From Phyllobacterium myrsinacearum (GTDB lineage Bacteria; Pseudomonadota; Alphaproteobacteria; Rhizobiales; Rhizobiaceae): a stretch of DNA of 64,000 nt. Below the pieces are notes generated by a model that had not been told where the DNA came from, did no database searches, and saw nothing but the letters and a program-made list of their open reading frames with translations. A program made the translations under genes and the position numbers. Location: assembly GCF_002980555.1 (NCBI RefSeq), contig NZ_PVBT01000001.1, forward strand, positions 992,001 to 1,056,000, read 5' to 3'. Positions 1 to 8,546 of this stretch are shown here, piece by piece. Within the stretch, counting starts at the first letter, position 1, and every line of letters begins with the position of its first letter.

Positions 1-354
1 ATTTTGGCCCAGGCGGCAACATTCGATCCCGATCCGCAGGCGTTTCTGGGTCTGCGGCTGCCCGTCGATCTGGAAACCTGCGAACTGATCGAGGAGCGGT
101 GGGCGAACTGGCTTGCCTGGGACCCGGCGCAGCTCGCGCAAACCCATGGGCACAATCTGGCCAAGCTGAAGGCTGTCTATTTCGATTGCGGCACCAAGGA
201 CCAGTACAACATTCTCTATGGCTCGCGCCGGGTGCACCGGACGCTTGACCGGCTTGGCATTGCGCACCGCTACGAAGAATTCGACGATAATCATTCGGCT
301 GTCGACTACCGCATGGATGTGAGCCTGCCGTTTCTCGCCCAGGCCTTGAGCTGA
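1..354 (+). CDS. Alpha/beta-hydrolase-fold esterase, C-terminal part (5' end outside window)
   Basis: The reading frame is open from the first base, so the gene starts upstream of the window. The visible 117 residues look like the C-terminal part of an enterochelin-esterase-like (D-type) alpha/beta hydrolase. The segment FDCGTKDQYN fits the strand carrying the catalytic acid, and DDNHSAVDYR fits the loop carrying the catalytic histidine. The nucleophile serine would lie in the missing part. The substrate cannot be told from this fragment. The family call is moderately sure from motif order; the start, the full length and any signal peptide are unknown. Confidence 0.6.
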   Translation: MLAQAATFDPDPQAFLGLRLPVDLETCELIEERWANWLAWDPAQLAQTHGHNLAKLKAVYFDCGTKDQYNILYGSRRVHRTLDRLGIAHRYEEFDDNHSAVDYRMDVSLPFLAQALS

Positions 355-360
355 GGCATC

Positions 361-487
361 GGGCGCCCCAGATAGGGTAGGCCCGACCGGGCGACCAACA
401 TGGAGAGCAGGTATCCCGGTCAGGCCCTTGCTGGAGGACCAGCGACAAGGGAACGCCGCCACGGAGCGAAAGTTCCGGTTGGCAACC
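361..487. other. Structured palindromic element (unidentified RNA or intergenic mosaic repeat)
   Basis: The 374-base gap 355-728 has no gene. Its first third can fold into a series of stems. Bases 380-391 pair with 415-426 (11 of 12 positions). Bases 431-434 pair with 439-442 around an AGGA loop, flanked by a CCTTG/CAAGG stem. Bases 462-467 pair with 472-477 around a GAAA tetraloop. Bases 477-480 pair with 484-487. A short T-run follows at about 500. The density of complementary arms and the tetraloop suggest either a transcribed RNA or a palindromic mosaic repeat of the RIME/Bru-RS kind known in Rhizobiales. I could not match it to SRP RNA, tmRNA, RNase P RNA or a riboswitch I know. Bases 488-728 are more AT-rich and presumably hold the promoter of the next gene; nothing else is visible there. 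Confidence 0.4.
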
Positions 488-728
488 TGACAAACGGGGT
501 TTTATGCAATGTTCTTGCAATCTAATGTGGTGACAACCCAAGTGTGGTAACAACCCGGTTTGATCTGCTGATCAGAATTGACCGATGCCTCGCAACCTGC
601 TCTTCAGATGAAGAAGCACCTTGCTGTGCCTGAAATTTAGCCGATGAAAAACGACGTGAACCCAATATGACTGCGACAAACAACGAATACAGCTTGAGAG
701 CCATGATTCCTGCCAGGGGGAGAATCCA

Positions 729-1715
729 ATGCTGATCCCCAAGAATTCGTGGCTCTACGCAGCACTCTCCTATTCACTGTGGCCCTTGTTCTATTGCGTC
801 GGTCTCATCGGAACCTATGCGGCGTTTCAGACACAGTCACCGCTTCTCTGGTTCAACGTGGTGTATTTCTCCGTGGTGGCGCTGATTGCCATCTTCGAGC
901 GCATCATGCCGTACGAGCAAACCTGGCTGAAACGCGATGGCGAAACCTTCAATGACATCGCCCATACATTGCTGACCAAGGGTGCCGTGCAGATCGCCGC
1001 GGCCATTGGCGCGTCGTTCCCCATGCTGGTGGCCATCGTCGCCCAGCCTGTGCTCAGCACCTCGGCGCATATCTGGCCGAGTGCGTGGCCATTGGCGATC
1101 CAGGTCGTCCTTGGACTGATCATCGCCGAATTCGGGCTCTATATCGCCCACCGGCTGGCCCATGAAAAACTGGCGCTCTGGCGCTTTCACGCCTTGCACC
1201 ACAGTGTCGAGCGTTTGTGGGTGGTCAATACGGGGCGCTTCCATGTGATCGATTCGCTGTTCAAGATTGCGCTCAGCCAGATCCCGCTCTACCTGCTCGG
1301 TGCCCCGCTGCCAGTATTCCTGTGGATCAGCGCCGTGACGGCGTTTACCGGGCTTTTGACCCATTGCAATGTCGATGTGCGCACCGGGCCGCTCGACTGG
1401 GTTCTCAGCACGCCGCGGTTGCACCGCTGGCACCACTCCAAGGAATTGTCGGAAGGCAATACCAACTACGGCGAGAATCTGGTGCTGTGGGACCAGATTC
1501 TGGGGACCTATTTCAATCCGCCGCGTCCATCGCCTGTCGATATCGGTATCAGCGGCAAGGTGGCCAAGAGCTTTCTCGGCCAGCTGGCGCAGCCCTTTTC
1601 GGCCAAGGGGGTCAGGCAGATTCTCGGTTATGCCCCGAAGAAGAGCGATGAGGCTGGCGCTTCATCGGTTGCGGCGAAAGCACTCGCCGGCGACAAGGTT
1701 GGCGACAAGGATTGA
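729..1715 (+). CDS. Sterol desaturase / fatty acid hydroxylase family membrane protein
   Basis: A 328-residue integral membrane di-iron oxygenase of the fatty acid hydroxylase superfamily. The N-terminal half holds several hydrophobic helices. The three histidine clusters that bind the iron pair are present: HRLAH at residues 141-145, HALHH at 154-158 and HRWHH at 232-236. Family members use O2 to hydroxylate or desaturate lipid substrates in the membrane; the substrate here is unknown, with sterol-like, carotenoid-like or acyl lipids possible. The ATG at 729 follows a purine-rich AGGGGGAGA site. The tail after about residue 300 is Ala/Lys-rich and probably disordered. It converges on the yceI-like gene with only 16 bases between the stops. 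Confidence 0.88.
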   Translation: MLIPKNSWLYAALSYSLWPLFYCVGLIGTYAAFQTQSPLLWFNVVYFSVVALIAIFERIMPYEQTWLKRDGETFNDIAHTLLTKGAVQIAAAIGASFPMLVAIVAQPVLSTSAHIWPSAWPLAIQVVLGLIIAEFGLYIAHRLAHEKLALWRFHALHHSVERLWVVNTGRFHVIDSLFKIALSQIPLYLLGAPLPVFLWISAVTAFTGLLTHCNVDVRTGPLDWVLSTPRLHRWHHSKELSEGNTNYGENLVLWDQILGTYFNPPRPSPVDIGISGKVAKSFLGQLAQPFSAKGVRQILGYAPKKSDEAGASSVAAKALAGDKVGDKD

Positions 1716-1731
1716 GGCGGCGATCGCCGGT

Positions 1732-2325
1732 TCAACCGCGCTGGCCGTGGATGGTCATGTTGAACTGCACGACGTTCGAATAGATCGGCGTGCCGACATC
1801 CATGCCGTATCGGGAACGCATGACCTTGCCTTCGACGTGAAAAACGATGGCGTTGCGGTCGTGGGTGGCAAGGCTGGCCTGGAAGCTAGCCGGGCTGCTC
1901 TTGCCGCGGGCCGTCAATATTCCGTCGATGGTGGCGGTGTTCGCGCTGGTCTGGGTGATGTGCGTTGATTTGAATGTGACGGTTGGAAAGTTCTGCGCAT
2001 CGAACACGGCGTCGGACCGCAGGAAGTTTTCGATCCGCGACTGGCCGGTGTTGACGCTTTCGGGAAACAGCGTGAATTCAATGCTGGACCGGCTGATATC
2101 GCCATTGTTCAGGGCAAAGACGCCGGAAAACTTCTTGAAATCGCCGGATATGCCGCCGCCGCCGATTTGCTCGACGACAAAGCCGATGCGGGACGATGCA
2201 TCGATCCTGTAACGGCCTGCCACATCGGCCAGCGTATCGGCGTTTGCCAGTGCCGGCGCTATGGCGAACAGGAGTGGTATGGCGGCCTTGAGAATGGCGC
2301 TGACGCAGGTTCGGGCGATGGTCAT
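1732..2325 (-). CDS. YceI family periplasmic protein
   Basis: A 197-residue secreted protein of the YceI lipocalin-like family, whose members bind polyisoprenoid-type molecules. Residues 1-29 form a signal peptide ending near ALANA. The mature part starts GRYRIDASSRIGFVV and continues with features typical of the family, such as GVFALNNGD, NFPTVTF and GILTARGKS. The ATG at 2325 overlaps the stop of the upstream cytochrome b561 gene as ATGA, so the two are translationally coupled. A yceI gene paired with a b561-type cytochrome is a recurrent arrangement, suggesting a shared envelope redox or lipid-quinone role; that role is inference. Confidence 0.92.
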   Translation of the reverse strand: MTIARTCVSAILKAAIPLLFAIAPALANADTLADVAGRYRIDASSRIGFVVEQIGGGGISGDFKKFSGVFALNNGDISRSSIEFTLFPESVNTGQSRIENFLRSDAVFDAQNFPTVTFKSTHITQTSANTATIDGILTARGKSSPASFQASLATHDRNAIVFHVEGKVMRSRYGMDVGTPIYSNVVQFNMTIHGQRG

Positions 2326-2936
2326 GATCGGGTATCCTTGTTCGCAATGCGCAGGGGATCGGCATGCGGCCGAACCGGGGCCGGGCGGCGCGCGCCGAGC
2401 ATGCGCAGGAGGACAGCGTCCCTTTTCCAGAAATGATGGTGCAGGGCCGCCAGTATGTGTGCGGTGGCAACAATGGCGGAGAGATAGGCAAGCCAGGCGT
2501 GGCTCATTGTCCAGAATGCTTCGGCCTGATCCGAGATGGCCAGAGGCAATGGCGGTATCACGACCAGATTGAAGGCATAGGTCGGTATCTGCAACGGTGA
2601 GCTTGAGGCAACCGCCCATCCGGTCAATGGAATGACAAAGAGGGCAAGATAGAGAAATCCGTGCGCGGCATGCGCCGCGGCGCGCTCGATCCGGCTGATG
2701 CCATCCGGCATGCGCGGGCGCGGGTTTACCATCCGCCATAAAAGCCGCAGGCCCGAGAGCAGCAGAATGAGAAAGCCCAGGGATTTGTGCCACTGGAAGA
2801 GGCTGAACTGCAGGGCGTAATTGCCGGTGCGGACCATCAGATAGCCCAGCAGAATCTGTCCAAGGAAAATGACGGCAATGATCCAATGGAAGAGGATCGT
2901 CACCACGCCATAGGATTCGGCATCATTTCGCAGCAT
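2322..2936 (-). CDS. Cytochrome b561 family protein
   Basis: A four-helix inner-membrane di-haem cytochrome of the bacterial b561 (CybB/YodB) family, about 204 residues. Likely haem-ligand histidines lie in LFHWIIAVIFLG, FQWHKSLGF, AAHGFLYLALF and ATAHILAALHHH, each on a predicted membrane helix. Such proteins pass electrons between quinol and periplasmic acceptors. I chose the ATG at 2936 because GGAG lies seven bases upstream; an in-frame ATG at 2954 would add six residues. The stop overlaps the downstream YceI-family start by four bases, so they form one transcription unit. Confidence 0.9.
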   Translation of the reverse strand: MLRNDAESYGVVTILFHWIIAVIFLGQILLGYLMVRTGNYALQFSLFQWHKSLGFLILLLSGLRLLWRMVNPRPRMPDGISRIERAAAHAAHGFLYLALFVIPLTGWAVASSSPLQIPTYAFNLVVIPPLPLAISDQAEAFWTMSHAWLAYLSAIVATAHILAALHHHFWKRDAVLLRMLGARRPAPVRPHADPLRIANKDTRS

Positions 2937-3049
2937 CGGTGCACTCCATCGCACGGGCCGCCCCTGGGGAGGGACAACCCTGATGTGGAATGAACACCGC
3001 AGCCGCGATAATTATTCGGTGCGCCGGTTCTTTTGTCCGGCCGCGCGGA

Positions 3050-3913
3050 TTATCCGGCTTTTGTGCTCAGAAAGCGCTGCGCCGCATAGAGCGAGATGGC
3101 TGCGGCATTCGAGACATTGAGCGATTTGATTGCGCCGGGCATGTCGAGACGGGCGAGATGGGTCACCGTTTCGCGGGTTTTTTGCCGCAAGCCCTTGCCT
3201 TCAGCCCCGAGAACAAGCGCGATGCGGTCATGCGCCATGGTTTTTTCAAGCTCCAGCGGGCCTTCCGAATCAAGGCCGATGGTGGCGAAGCCAAGTTCGT
3301 GCAGCTCGTTGATGGCATCGGCGAGGTTGCGCACCTCGATATGCGCAATGAGTTCGAGCGCACCCGAAGCAGCCTTGGCCAGCACACCCGATTCCTGCGG
3401 GCTGTGGCGGGCGGTGGTAACGATCGCCCCGGCACCGAAGGCAACGGCGGACCGCATGATCGCGCCGACATTGTGCGGATCGGTGACCTGGTCGAGAATC
3501 AGCAGGAGCTGGCTGTCTTTCAAAGCCTTCAGCGACTGGGTTTTCAGCGGCCTGACTTCGATCATGACGCCCTGATGCACGGCTTCGGAGCCGGTTTCGC
3601 GATCAATGGCGCGGGGATCGACAATATCGACATCGAAGGGCAGGGCGGACGAATCAGCGATCTCCAGCCGGTCGAGGGCATTCTTGGTCACCAGCATGCG
3701 TTTGATCTGGCGCTGGGGGTTGTCCAGGGCCGCGCGCACGGTGTGCAGGCCATAGAGGCGCACCAGCCCATCGGGCGCCTGCGTGCCTTCGACAGCGGGC
3801 CGAGTCGCGCGCTGGGCCTGCGGCGGCCCTCCGGCCTTCTTGTCGCGGAACTGGCGGCGCAGCGTGGCATAGTGGGAATCTTTGGGTGTACGGGATGGTT
3901 TTTCTTCGCTCAT
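3050..3913 (-). CDS. rlmB: 23S rRNA (guanosine-2'-O-)-methyltransferase RlmB (TrmH/SpoU family)
   Basis: A 287-residue SPOUT-class methyltransferase. Residues 1-50 are a basic, probably disordered leader; then comes the substrate-binding domain beginning at VRLYGLHTVRAAL. The catalytic domain shows LDQVTDPHNVGAIMRSA (motif 1 with the key Asn and Arg), IALVLGAEGKGL (motif 2) and IKSLNVSNAAAISLY (motif 3), which build the knotted S-adenosylmethionine site. RlmB 2'-O-methylates a guanosine in the 23S rRNA peptidyl-transferase region. The gene is divergent from the downstream tRNA genes, a common order in Rhizobiales. It could in principle act on tRNA, but the length and N-terminal domain favour RlmB. 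Confidence 0.9.
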   Translation of the reverse strand: MSEEKPSRTPKDSHYATLRRQFRDKKAGGPPQAQRATRPAVEGTQAPDGLVRLYGLHTVRAALDNPQRQIKRMLVTKNALDRLEIADSSALPFDVDIVDPRAIDRETGSEAVHQGVMIEVRPLKTQSLKALKDSQLLLILDQVTDPHNVGAIMRSAVAFGAGAIVTTARHSPQESGVLAKAASGALELIAHIEVRNLADAINELHELGFATIGLDSEGPLELEKTMAHDRIALVLGAEGKGLRQKTRETVTHLARLDMPGAIKSLNVSNAAAISLYAAQRFLSTKAG

Positions 3914-4172
3914 GCCGCAACCTATAACCCTTCATGCCGCCCGGCGATATATGCTTCTTGGCGAAAATGCAGATGCTCCCGCTTTCCTGCCGCGGCCGCG
4001 CCGGGGAGTGGCCCGGGACAATGATTTTCACAGGACCCGTCATTTTCTTCCGCAGACTGTTGACACCACGAAAGCTAGTCGGCATAAGGCCACCCGCAAG
4101 CCGCCGCTGGAAAACAAATCCGGCAGCTGGTTTTGCAGAGTGCCTGATGGCGCGGTTCTATCGGTAGTGACC

Positions 4173-4257
4173 GGAGGAGTGCCCGAGTGGTTAAAGGGGA
4201 CGGACTGTAAATCCGTTAGCTTGGCTTACGTTGGTTCGAATCCAACCTCCTCCACCA
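4173..4257 (+). tRNA. tRNA-Tyr (GTA)
   Basis: An 85-base class II tRNA with acceptor stem GGAGGAG/CTCCTCC, discriminator A and encoded CCA (4255-4257). The anticodon loop CTGTAAA gives anticodon GTA at 4207-4209, flanked by a five-base-pair stem. The extended variable arm is as expected for bacterial tRNA-Tyr. The T-loop is GGTTCGAATCC. It is the first of two tRNA genes upstream of tuf. Confidence 0.98.
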
Positions 4258-4278
4258 CTGCCGGAACCGAGCGCCTGA

Positions 4279-4321
4279 TGCACAAGCCAAAACCGGAACT
4301 GGTTTTGGTATGGCTTGTGCA
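4279..4321. repeat. Long inverted repeat between the two tRNA genes
   Basis: The left arm begins TGCACAAGCCA at 4279 and the right arm ends TGGCTTGTGCA at 4321 (11 perfect pairs). An alternative inner pairing, CCAAAACC (4287-4294) with GGTTTTGG (4301-4308), extends the stem around a GGAACT loop. No T-tract follows, so it is not a standard terminator; it may be a processing signal for a tRNA-Tyr/tRNA-Gly precursor. Confidence 0.6.
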
Positions 4322-4379
4322 CCGTTTAAAATGTTACGGTGGTTCCAGTGCGTTTCGCATGCACGGCACTGTAATATGT

Positions 4380-4453
4380 GCGGGTATAGCTCAGTGGTAG
4401 AGCAGCAGCCTTCCAAGCTGAATATGCGGGTTCGATTCCCGCTACCCGCTCCA
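4380..4453 (+). tRNA. tRNA-Gly (TCC)
   Basis: A 74-base tRNA with acceptor stem GCGGGTA/TACCCGC, discriminator T and encoded CCA at 4451-4453. The D-arm is GCTCAGTGGTAGAGC. The anticodon loop CTTCCAA gives TCC at 4412-4414, and the T-arm is GGGTTCGATTCCC. It reads GGA/GGG glycine codons. Confidence 0.98.
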
Positions 4454-4460
4454 GATTTGC

Positions 4461-4509
4461 AAGAGCACCGCGTGCACGCGTGAGCGCGCAGAGGTGCTCT
4501 TCGATTTTT
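4461..4509 (+). terminator. Rho-independent terminator after tRNA-Gly
   Basis: AAGAGCACC (4461-4469) pairs with GGTGCTCTT (4493-4501), enclosing a GC-rich internal segment. A five-T run follows at 4505-4509. It probably ends the tRNA transcript before the tuf leader. Confidence 0.75.
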
Positions 4510-4692
4510 GTCTTGAGCATTGCACGCCGCTCATGTGTCCCCATATGAACGAGCATGAACAAGACGAAACCAACCTGATCCGGTTGATTTGGCCGGGCGG
4601 GAGACTGAGCTGACGGACGGCTTGCTGTCTCGTCTGAGCTACAAACATGGTACCGGCCCTAGACCGGTTGTGATGACGAGAGAACGACAGCT

Positions 4693-5868
4693 ATGGCTAA
4701 GAGCAAGTTTGAACGTAACAAGCCGCACGTCAACATCGGCACGATTGGTCACGTTGACCATGGCAAGACGTCGTTGACGGCAGCGATTACGAAGTATTTT
4801 GGTGAGTTCAAGGCGTATGACCAGATCGACGCTGCACCGGAAGAAAAGGCGCGCGGCATCACCATTTCGACGGCACACGTCGAGTACGAGACGGCAGCGC
4901 GCCACTACGCGCACGTCGATTGCCCCGGCCACGCCGACTATGTGAAGAACATGATCACCGGTGCGGCGCAGATGGACGGCGCGATCCTGGTTGTATCGGC
5001 CGCCGACGGCCCGATGCCGCAGACGCGCGAGCACATCCTGCTTGCCCGCCAGGTTGGCGTTCCGGCGATCGTGGTTTTCCTGAACAAGGTCGACCAGGTT
5101 GACGATGCCGAGCTTCTGGAACTGGTTGAACTGGAAGTGCGCGAACTTCTGTCGAAGTACGACTTCCCGGGCGACGATGTGCCGATCGTCAAGGGTTCGG
5201 CTCTGGCTGCGCTTGAAGACAGCAACAAGGAAATCGGCGAAGACGCGGTGCGCGCGCTGATGGCGGAAGTCGACAAGTACATTCCGACGCCGGAACGTCC
5301 GGTTGACCAGCCGTTCCTGATGCCGATCGAAGACGTGTTCTCGATCTCGGGCCGTGGTACGGTTGTGACGGGCCGCGTTGAACGCGGGATCGTCAAGGTC
5401 GGCGAAGAAGTTGAAATCATCGGCATCAAGCCGACGACGAAGACGACGGTGACCGGCGTTGAAATGTTCCGCAAGCTGCTCGACCAGGGCCAGGCAGGCG
5501 ACAACATCGGCGCGCTGATCCGCGGCGTTGGCCGTGAAGACGTCGAGCGCGGCCAGATCCTGGCCAAGCCGGGTTCGGTCAAGCCGCACACGAAGTTCAA
5601 GGCAGAAGCCTATATCCTGACGAAGGACGAAGGTGGCCGTCATACGCCATTCTTCTCCAACTACCGTCCGCAGTTCTACTTCCGCACGACCGACGTGACG
5701 GGCGTGGTGACGCTGCCGGAAGGCACGGAAATGGTCATGCCCGGCGACAACATCTCGGTTGATGTGACGCTGATCGTGCCGATCGCAATGGAAGAGAAGC
5801 TGCGCTTCGCTATCCGTGAAGGTGGCCGCACGGTTGGCGCCGGGATTGTTGCTTCGATCATCGAGTAA
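4693..5868 (+). CDS. tuf: Elongation factor Tu (first copy)
   Basis: A 391-residue translation GTPase that carries aminoacyl-tRNA to the ribosome. The G1 loop [10 protein letters not shown] lies near residues 16-25, followed by DCPGHADY (G3) and NKVD (G4), then beta-barrel domains 2 and 3. The ATG follows a GAGAG purine stretch. A 239-base leader separates it from tRNA-Gly and includes a short hairpin near 4652-4668. The protein is identical to the second copy at 27181-28356, and the DNA shows no difference that I could find from 4888 to 5831. This copy stands alone with its own terminator, outside the str operon. Confidence 0.99.
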   Translation: MAKSKFERNKPHVNIGTIGHVDHGKTSLTAAITKYFGEFKAYDQIDAAPEEKARGITISTAHVEYETAARHYAHVDCPGHADYVKNMITGAAQMDGAILVVSAADGPMPQTREHILLARQVGVPAIVVFLNKVDQVDDAELLELVELEVRELLSKYDFPGDDVPIVKGSALAALEDSNKEIGEDAVRALMAEVDKYIPTPERPVDQPFLMPIEDVFSISGRGTVVTGRVERGIVKVGEEVEIIGIKPTTKTTVTGVEMFRKLLDQGQAGDNIGALIRGVGREDVERGQILAKPGSVKPHTKFKAEAYILTKDEGGRHTPFFSNYRPQFYFRTTDVTGVVTLPEGTEMVMPGDNISVDVTLIVPIAMEEKLRFAIREGGRTVGAGIVASIIE

Positions 5869-5894
5869 TTGTCGCAAGACAATGTGAATACGGA

Positions 5895-5920
5895 AAAGGC
5901 GGCCAGTGGCCGCCTTTTTT
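5895..5920 (+). terminator. Rho-independent terminator of the first tuf gene
   Basis: AAGGCGGCC (5896-5904), loop AGT, GGCCGCCTT (5908-5916), then T's to 5920. The A-run on the left arm means it can also serve the leftward gene that ends at 5972. Confidence 0.92.
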
Positions 5921-5971
5921 ATTTGCATGCTGCTGTTGTCTGGCTGCCCGCTTGTTGTCTATCCGATTGAC

Positions 5972-6499
5972 TCAGACGGATTTCGGTTTGCCGTAGGTGC
6001 GATGGTAGGCGGCAACGAGTTCGAACAGGCGTTCGAAGTCGATCGACAGGACCCGGCCGTCGATGTAGATGCCCTTCGGCATCCGGAACAGCGATGCCCG
6101 GACGATCCTCGACTTGATGCCCCGGCCGAGCTGATCCACCTGATGGGGATCGATACCCAGCACGATTGTCTGTTCGCGGTTGTCATTCCACGACGCCACT
6201 TCGTTGATGTTCTTCCAGGGAATGGTCTCGTCGGCCAGGCGCCTGTCACACAGGCCTTCCGGCGAGATGGTGATGGCATCGCGGGTCTTCAGCAGCCGCC
6301 AGACCAGGCGGGCCGTGAGAAGCGGGAAGACCACGGAACCGGCACAGGCGATGTACTCGATCAGGTTTTCGGGTTCACTGCCGAGCAATTCGTAGATGAC
6401 GACCCCGATTGAATAGAAGGACAGCATGCTTGTCATGGCAATATGCTGCAATGGCCTCGAAAACGAGGATTTGATTTTGATCGTTTGGCGCGCGTCCAT
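5972..6499 (-). CDS. Two-helix membrane protein with C-terminal PH-like region (STM3941-like)
   Basis: A 175-residue hypothetical protein. After a short basic N-terminus come two hydrophobic stretches, roughly residues 20-40 and 50-70 (MTSMLSFYSIGVVIYELL; YIACAGSVVFPLLTARLVW). A soluble domain with an alternating beta pattern follows, including ITISPEGLCDR and ETIPWKNINEVASW. That layout recalls the STM3941 family of membrane-anchored PH-like proteins, but I hold the name loosely. The ATG at 6499 is chosen because AAAGAGAT sits just upstream; in-frame starts at 6517 and 6616 lack a ribosome site. The function is unknown. It converges on tuf. Confidence 0.6.
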   Translation of the reverse strand: MDARQTIKIKSSFSRPLQHIAMTSMLSFYSIGVVIYELLGSEPENLIEYIACAGSVVFPLLTARLVWRLLKTRDAITISPEGLCDRRLADETIPWKNINEVASWNDNREQTIVLGIDPHQVDQLGRGIKSRIVRASLFRMPKGIYIDGRVLSIDFERLFELVAAYHRTYGKPKSV

Positions 6500-6841
6500 T
6501 TTGATCTCTTTCACCATTCGCCGCGACCGCCGGTCGAGGCCGGGACAGGTCGAGGGAAGGGGCAGGTTGAATTCACGAAAATGTGATGGCTTAAATCGAT
6601 GACGTGAGCATGACATTCCTATGACGCGTCAATTCATACTTTGTTTCAATTGTACACTTATCGAGAGCGCGGCGTTTTCACACACTGCCCTAACAGGCAA
6701 CGCGCCCCTGCGGCGAAAGGGCAACTGCTTTCTGTTTACCCTTCCGGACCCTTGGTTTATCCTTGCGGCAGTAGAGCATATTCGGCTTCAAGGATACCGC
6801 CGCGATCCGGCAGCGGGCAATTGGTAGTTATCGGGATTGAC

Positions 6842-7789
6842 ATGTTTGGTTTTCGTTTGGCCGGATGCAGCGTTCTCTCAGGTATGGTTGCCGGTGTTCT
6901 CCTGGCATTGCTGGTGCAGCTGGTGCTTGTCGCGCCTGTTCTGGCGGGCAAGAAACAGGCGAGGGAGCCTGCGCTGCAATCCATGCGCTTTGCCATTGTC
7001 CGCAGCGCGGTGTCGAGTTGTGAGCCCGCCTGTCCGGAATGGATATGGGCTTCCGGCACCATATTGGACGACACGCCGGCCAAGCTGCGGAAAATTCTGA
7101 AGGCCATGGGCAACAGGCGCCTGCCGATCATCATGGAATCCAATGGCGGCAATGTGGATGCGGCCATGCAGGTCGGCCGCATGATCCGCAAGCGCGGTCT
7201 GGACATCGCCATTGGCAGAACCCGCTTTGAGGGATGCAGTCCCGATCAGAAATGCAAGCCCGGCCGTTATGCCGATGGGGCCTATGCGGGATATCCCTAT
7301 CCGGCGGGTGCCTACTGCCTCTCCGCCTGTCCCTATATCTTTGCCGCGGGCGAAAGGCGTCTTGTCGGTCCCTGGGCGCTGATGGGCGTGCATCAGATCA
7401 CGCAGGTCTACACCCAGACGCGCATCACCTACGAGACGCGCTACCGCATGGTGAACGGCAAGAAGAAGATACTGGATACCAAGATCATCGGGCGCAAACC
7501 CGCCGGTTCCTACGAGCGTACCGATCTGAGCAAGGGCTACCGCAAGAAACTGCTCGTCTATTTCACCGGCATGGGCATCGATCCGGCCATTGTCGACCGG
7601 ATGCTGTCGATTCCGGCCAAGGATATCTCGGTTCTGACCCAGGACGAACTGGTTCAGTACAAGCTCGTGACCGGGGCGGGGGATGTCAGCGACCTCGCGG
7701 CGACGCGCATCTGCGAGCAGGAGCCGAAGGCCGTCAACTGCGTCGGAATCAAATCTGCCGGTTCCAAGGTAGTTTCGAGGATGAATTGA
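6842..7789 (+). CDS. Exported ClpP/crotonase-fold protein (COG3904-like, predicted periplasmic)
   Basis: A 315-residue protein with an N-terminal hydrophobic segment (about residues 8-35, ending VLAGKK) that works as signal peptide or anchor. The rest resembles the periplasmic ClpP-like family. ESNGGNV at 99-105 matches the Gly-Gly oxyanion region of ClpP/SppA folds. CLSACPYIFAAGERR at 159-173 places Ser161 where the nucleophile sits, followed by GVHQI with a candidate His. Extra cysteines (SSCEPACPEW, EGCSPDQKC) suggest disulfides, consistent with export. The substrate is unknown. The start ATG has GGGA about six bases upstream. The 225 bases before the gene (6617-6841) show no other feature. 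Confidence 0.65.
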   Translation: MFGFRLAGCSVLSGMVAGVLLALLVQLVLVAPVLAGKKQAREPALQSMRFAIVRSAVSSCEPACPEWIWASGTILDDTPAKLRKILKAMGNRRLPIIMESNGGNVDAAMQVGRMIRKRGLDIAIGRTRFEGCSPDQKCKPGRYADGAYAGYPYPAGAYCLSACPYIFAAGERRLVGPWALMGVHQITQVYTQTRITYETRYRMVNGKKKILDTKIIGRKPAGSYERTDLSKGYRKKLLVYFTGMGIDPAIVDRMLSIPAKDISVLTQDELVQYKLVTGAGDVSDLAATRICEQEPKAVNCVGIKSAGSKVVSRMN

Positions 7790-8021
7790 CGGGTTGCGGC
7801 CGGGCTGATTCTCGCAATTCTGCGATCAGCGCGGCCGGAAAGCGGGATTTCGTGCTCCGGTCCGGTTTAAATCCCGGTGAACAATCACCATTTCATTGCC
7901 AGGGAGCGACAGGGCTCTGCCAAATGCCATTGCTGCCGGTTGAATTTCTCATAAAGTACCGTGCAGCCGGAATAGGGGCTTGAAAAGCGCAGCGCTTTAT
8001 GGAATGTACGCCCCGGACTGT

Positions 8022-8097
<76 letters not shown>

Positions 8098-8322
8098 CTC
8101 ATAGTCTGCCCGCACACGATTGGATGGTGTGCTGACAGATGTTTGGAAAGAAACGAAACCGGGGACTTGTGTTTTACCGGAATCGGTTCTATGTAACATC
8201 AACAGACACGCGGTGCGTGGAGCTGAACGATCAGCTTTACGGGCCGTAATGGTGTGAACAAAGCGTGTTGTTACCATGACAACATATTGAGTTTACAACA
8301 ACATGACACGCACGAGCGGTAA

Positions 8323-8523
8323 ATGGCATCCAAGACGAACCCGATAAGTTTTTTTCAGCAAGTGCGCGCGGAAACGGCAAAGGTCACCTGGCCTTCACGC
8401 CGTGAGACGCTCATTTCCACCGCTATGGTGATGGTGATGGCGTTTTTTGCTGCGATTTTCTTCTTCGCAGCTGATCAGTTGATGGCCTTCGGGATTGATC
8501 TCGTTCTCGGTCTTGGTCGTTAA
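8323..8523 (+). CDS. secE: Preprotein translocase subunit SecE
   Basis: A 66-residue single-helix SecE, as in most non-enteric bacteria. The amphipathic N-terminal helix carries the conserved AKVTWPSRRETL signature (residues about 19-30). One membrane helix, roughly residues 33-58, then clamps SecY. It works in the SecYEG channel of the inner membrane; secY is encoded at 38228-39568. The gene is 23 bases ahead of nusG, the standard secE-nusG pair. The 225-base leader between tRNA-Trp and secE shows no clear promoter that I would defend. Confidence 0.97.
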   Translation: MASKTNPISFFQQVRAETAKVTWPSRRETLISTAMVMVMAFFAAIFFFAADQLMAFGIDLVLGLGR

Positions 8524-8546
8524 CGCAGGCTGACAAGGAAATTTGA

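Noticed and set aside
361-487. Structured element considered as SRP RNA, a tmRNA half, RNase P RNA, glycine or guanidine-III riboswitch.
   Set aside because: Short matches such as CCCGGTCAGG occur, but the full conserved cores are missing.
6617-6841. Upstream extension of the ClpP-like gene, open to about 6641.
   Set aside because: The extra residues are polar and lie before the signal sequence; the ATG at 6842 gives a proper exported N-terminus.
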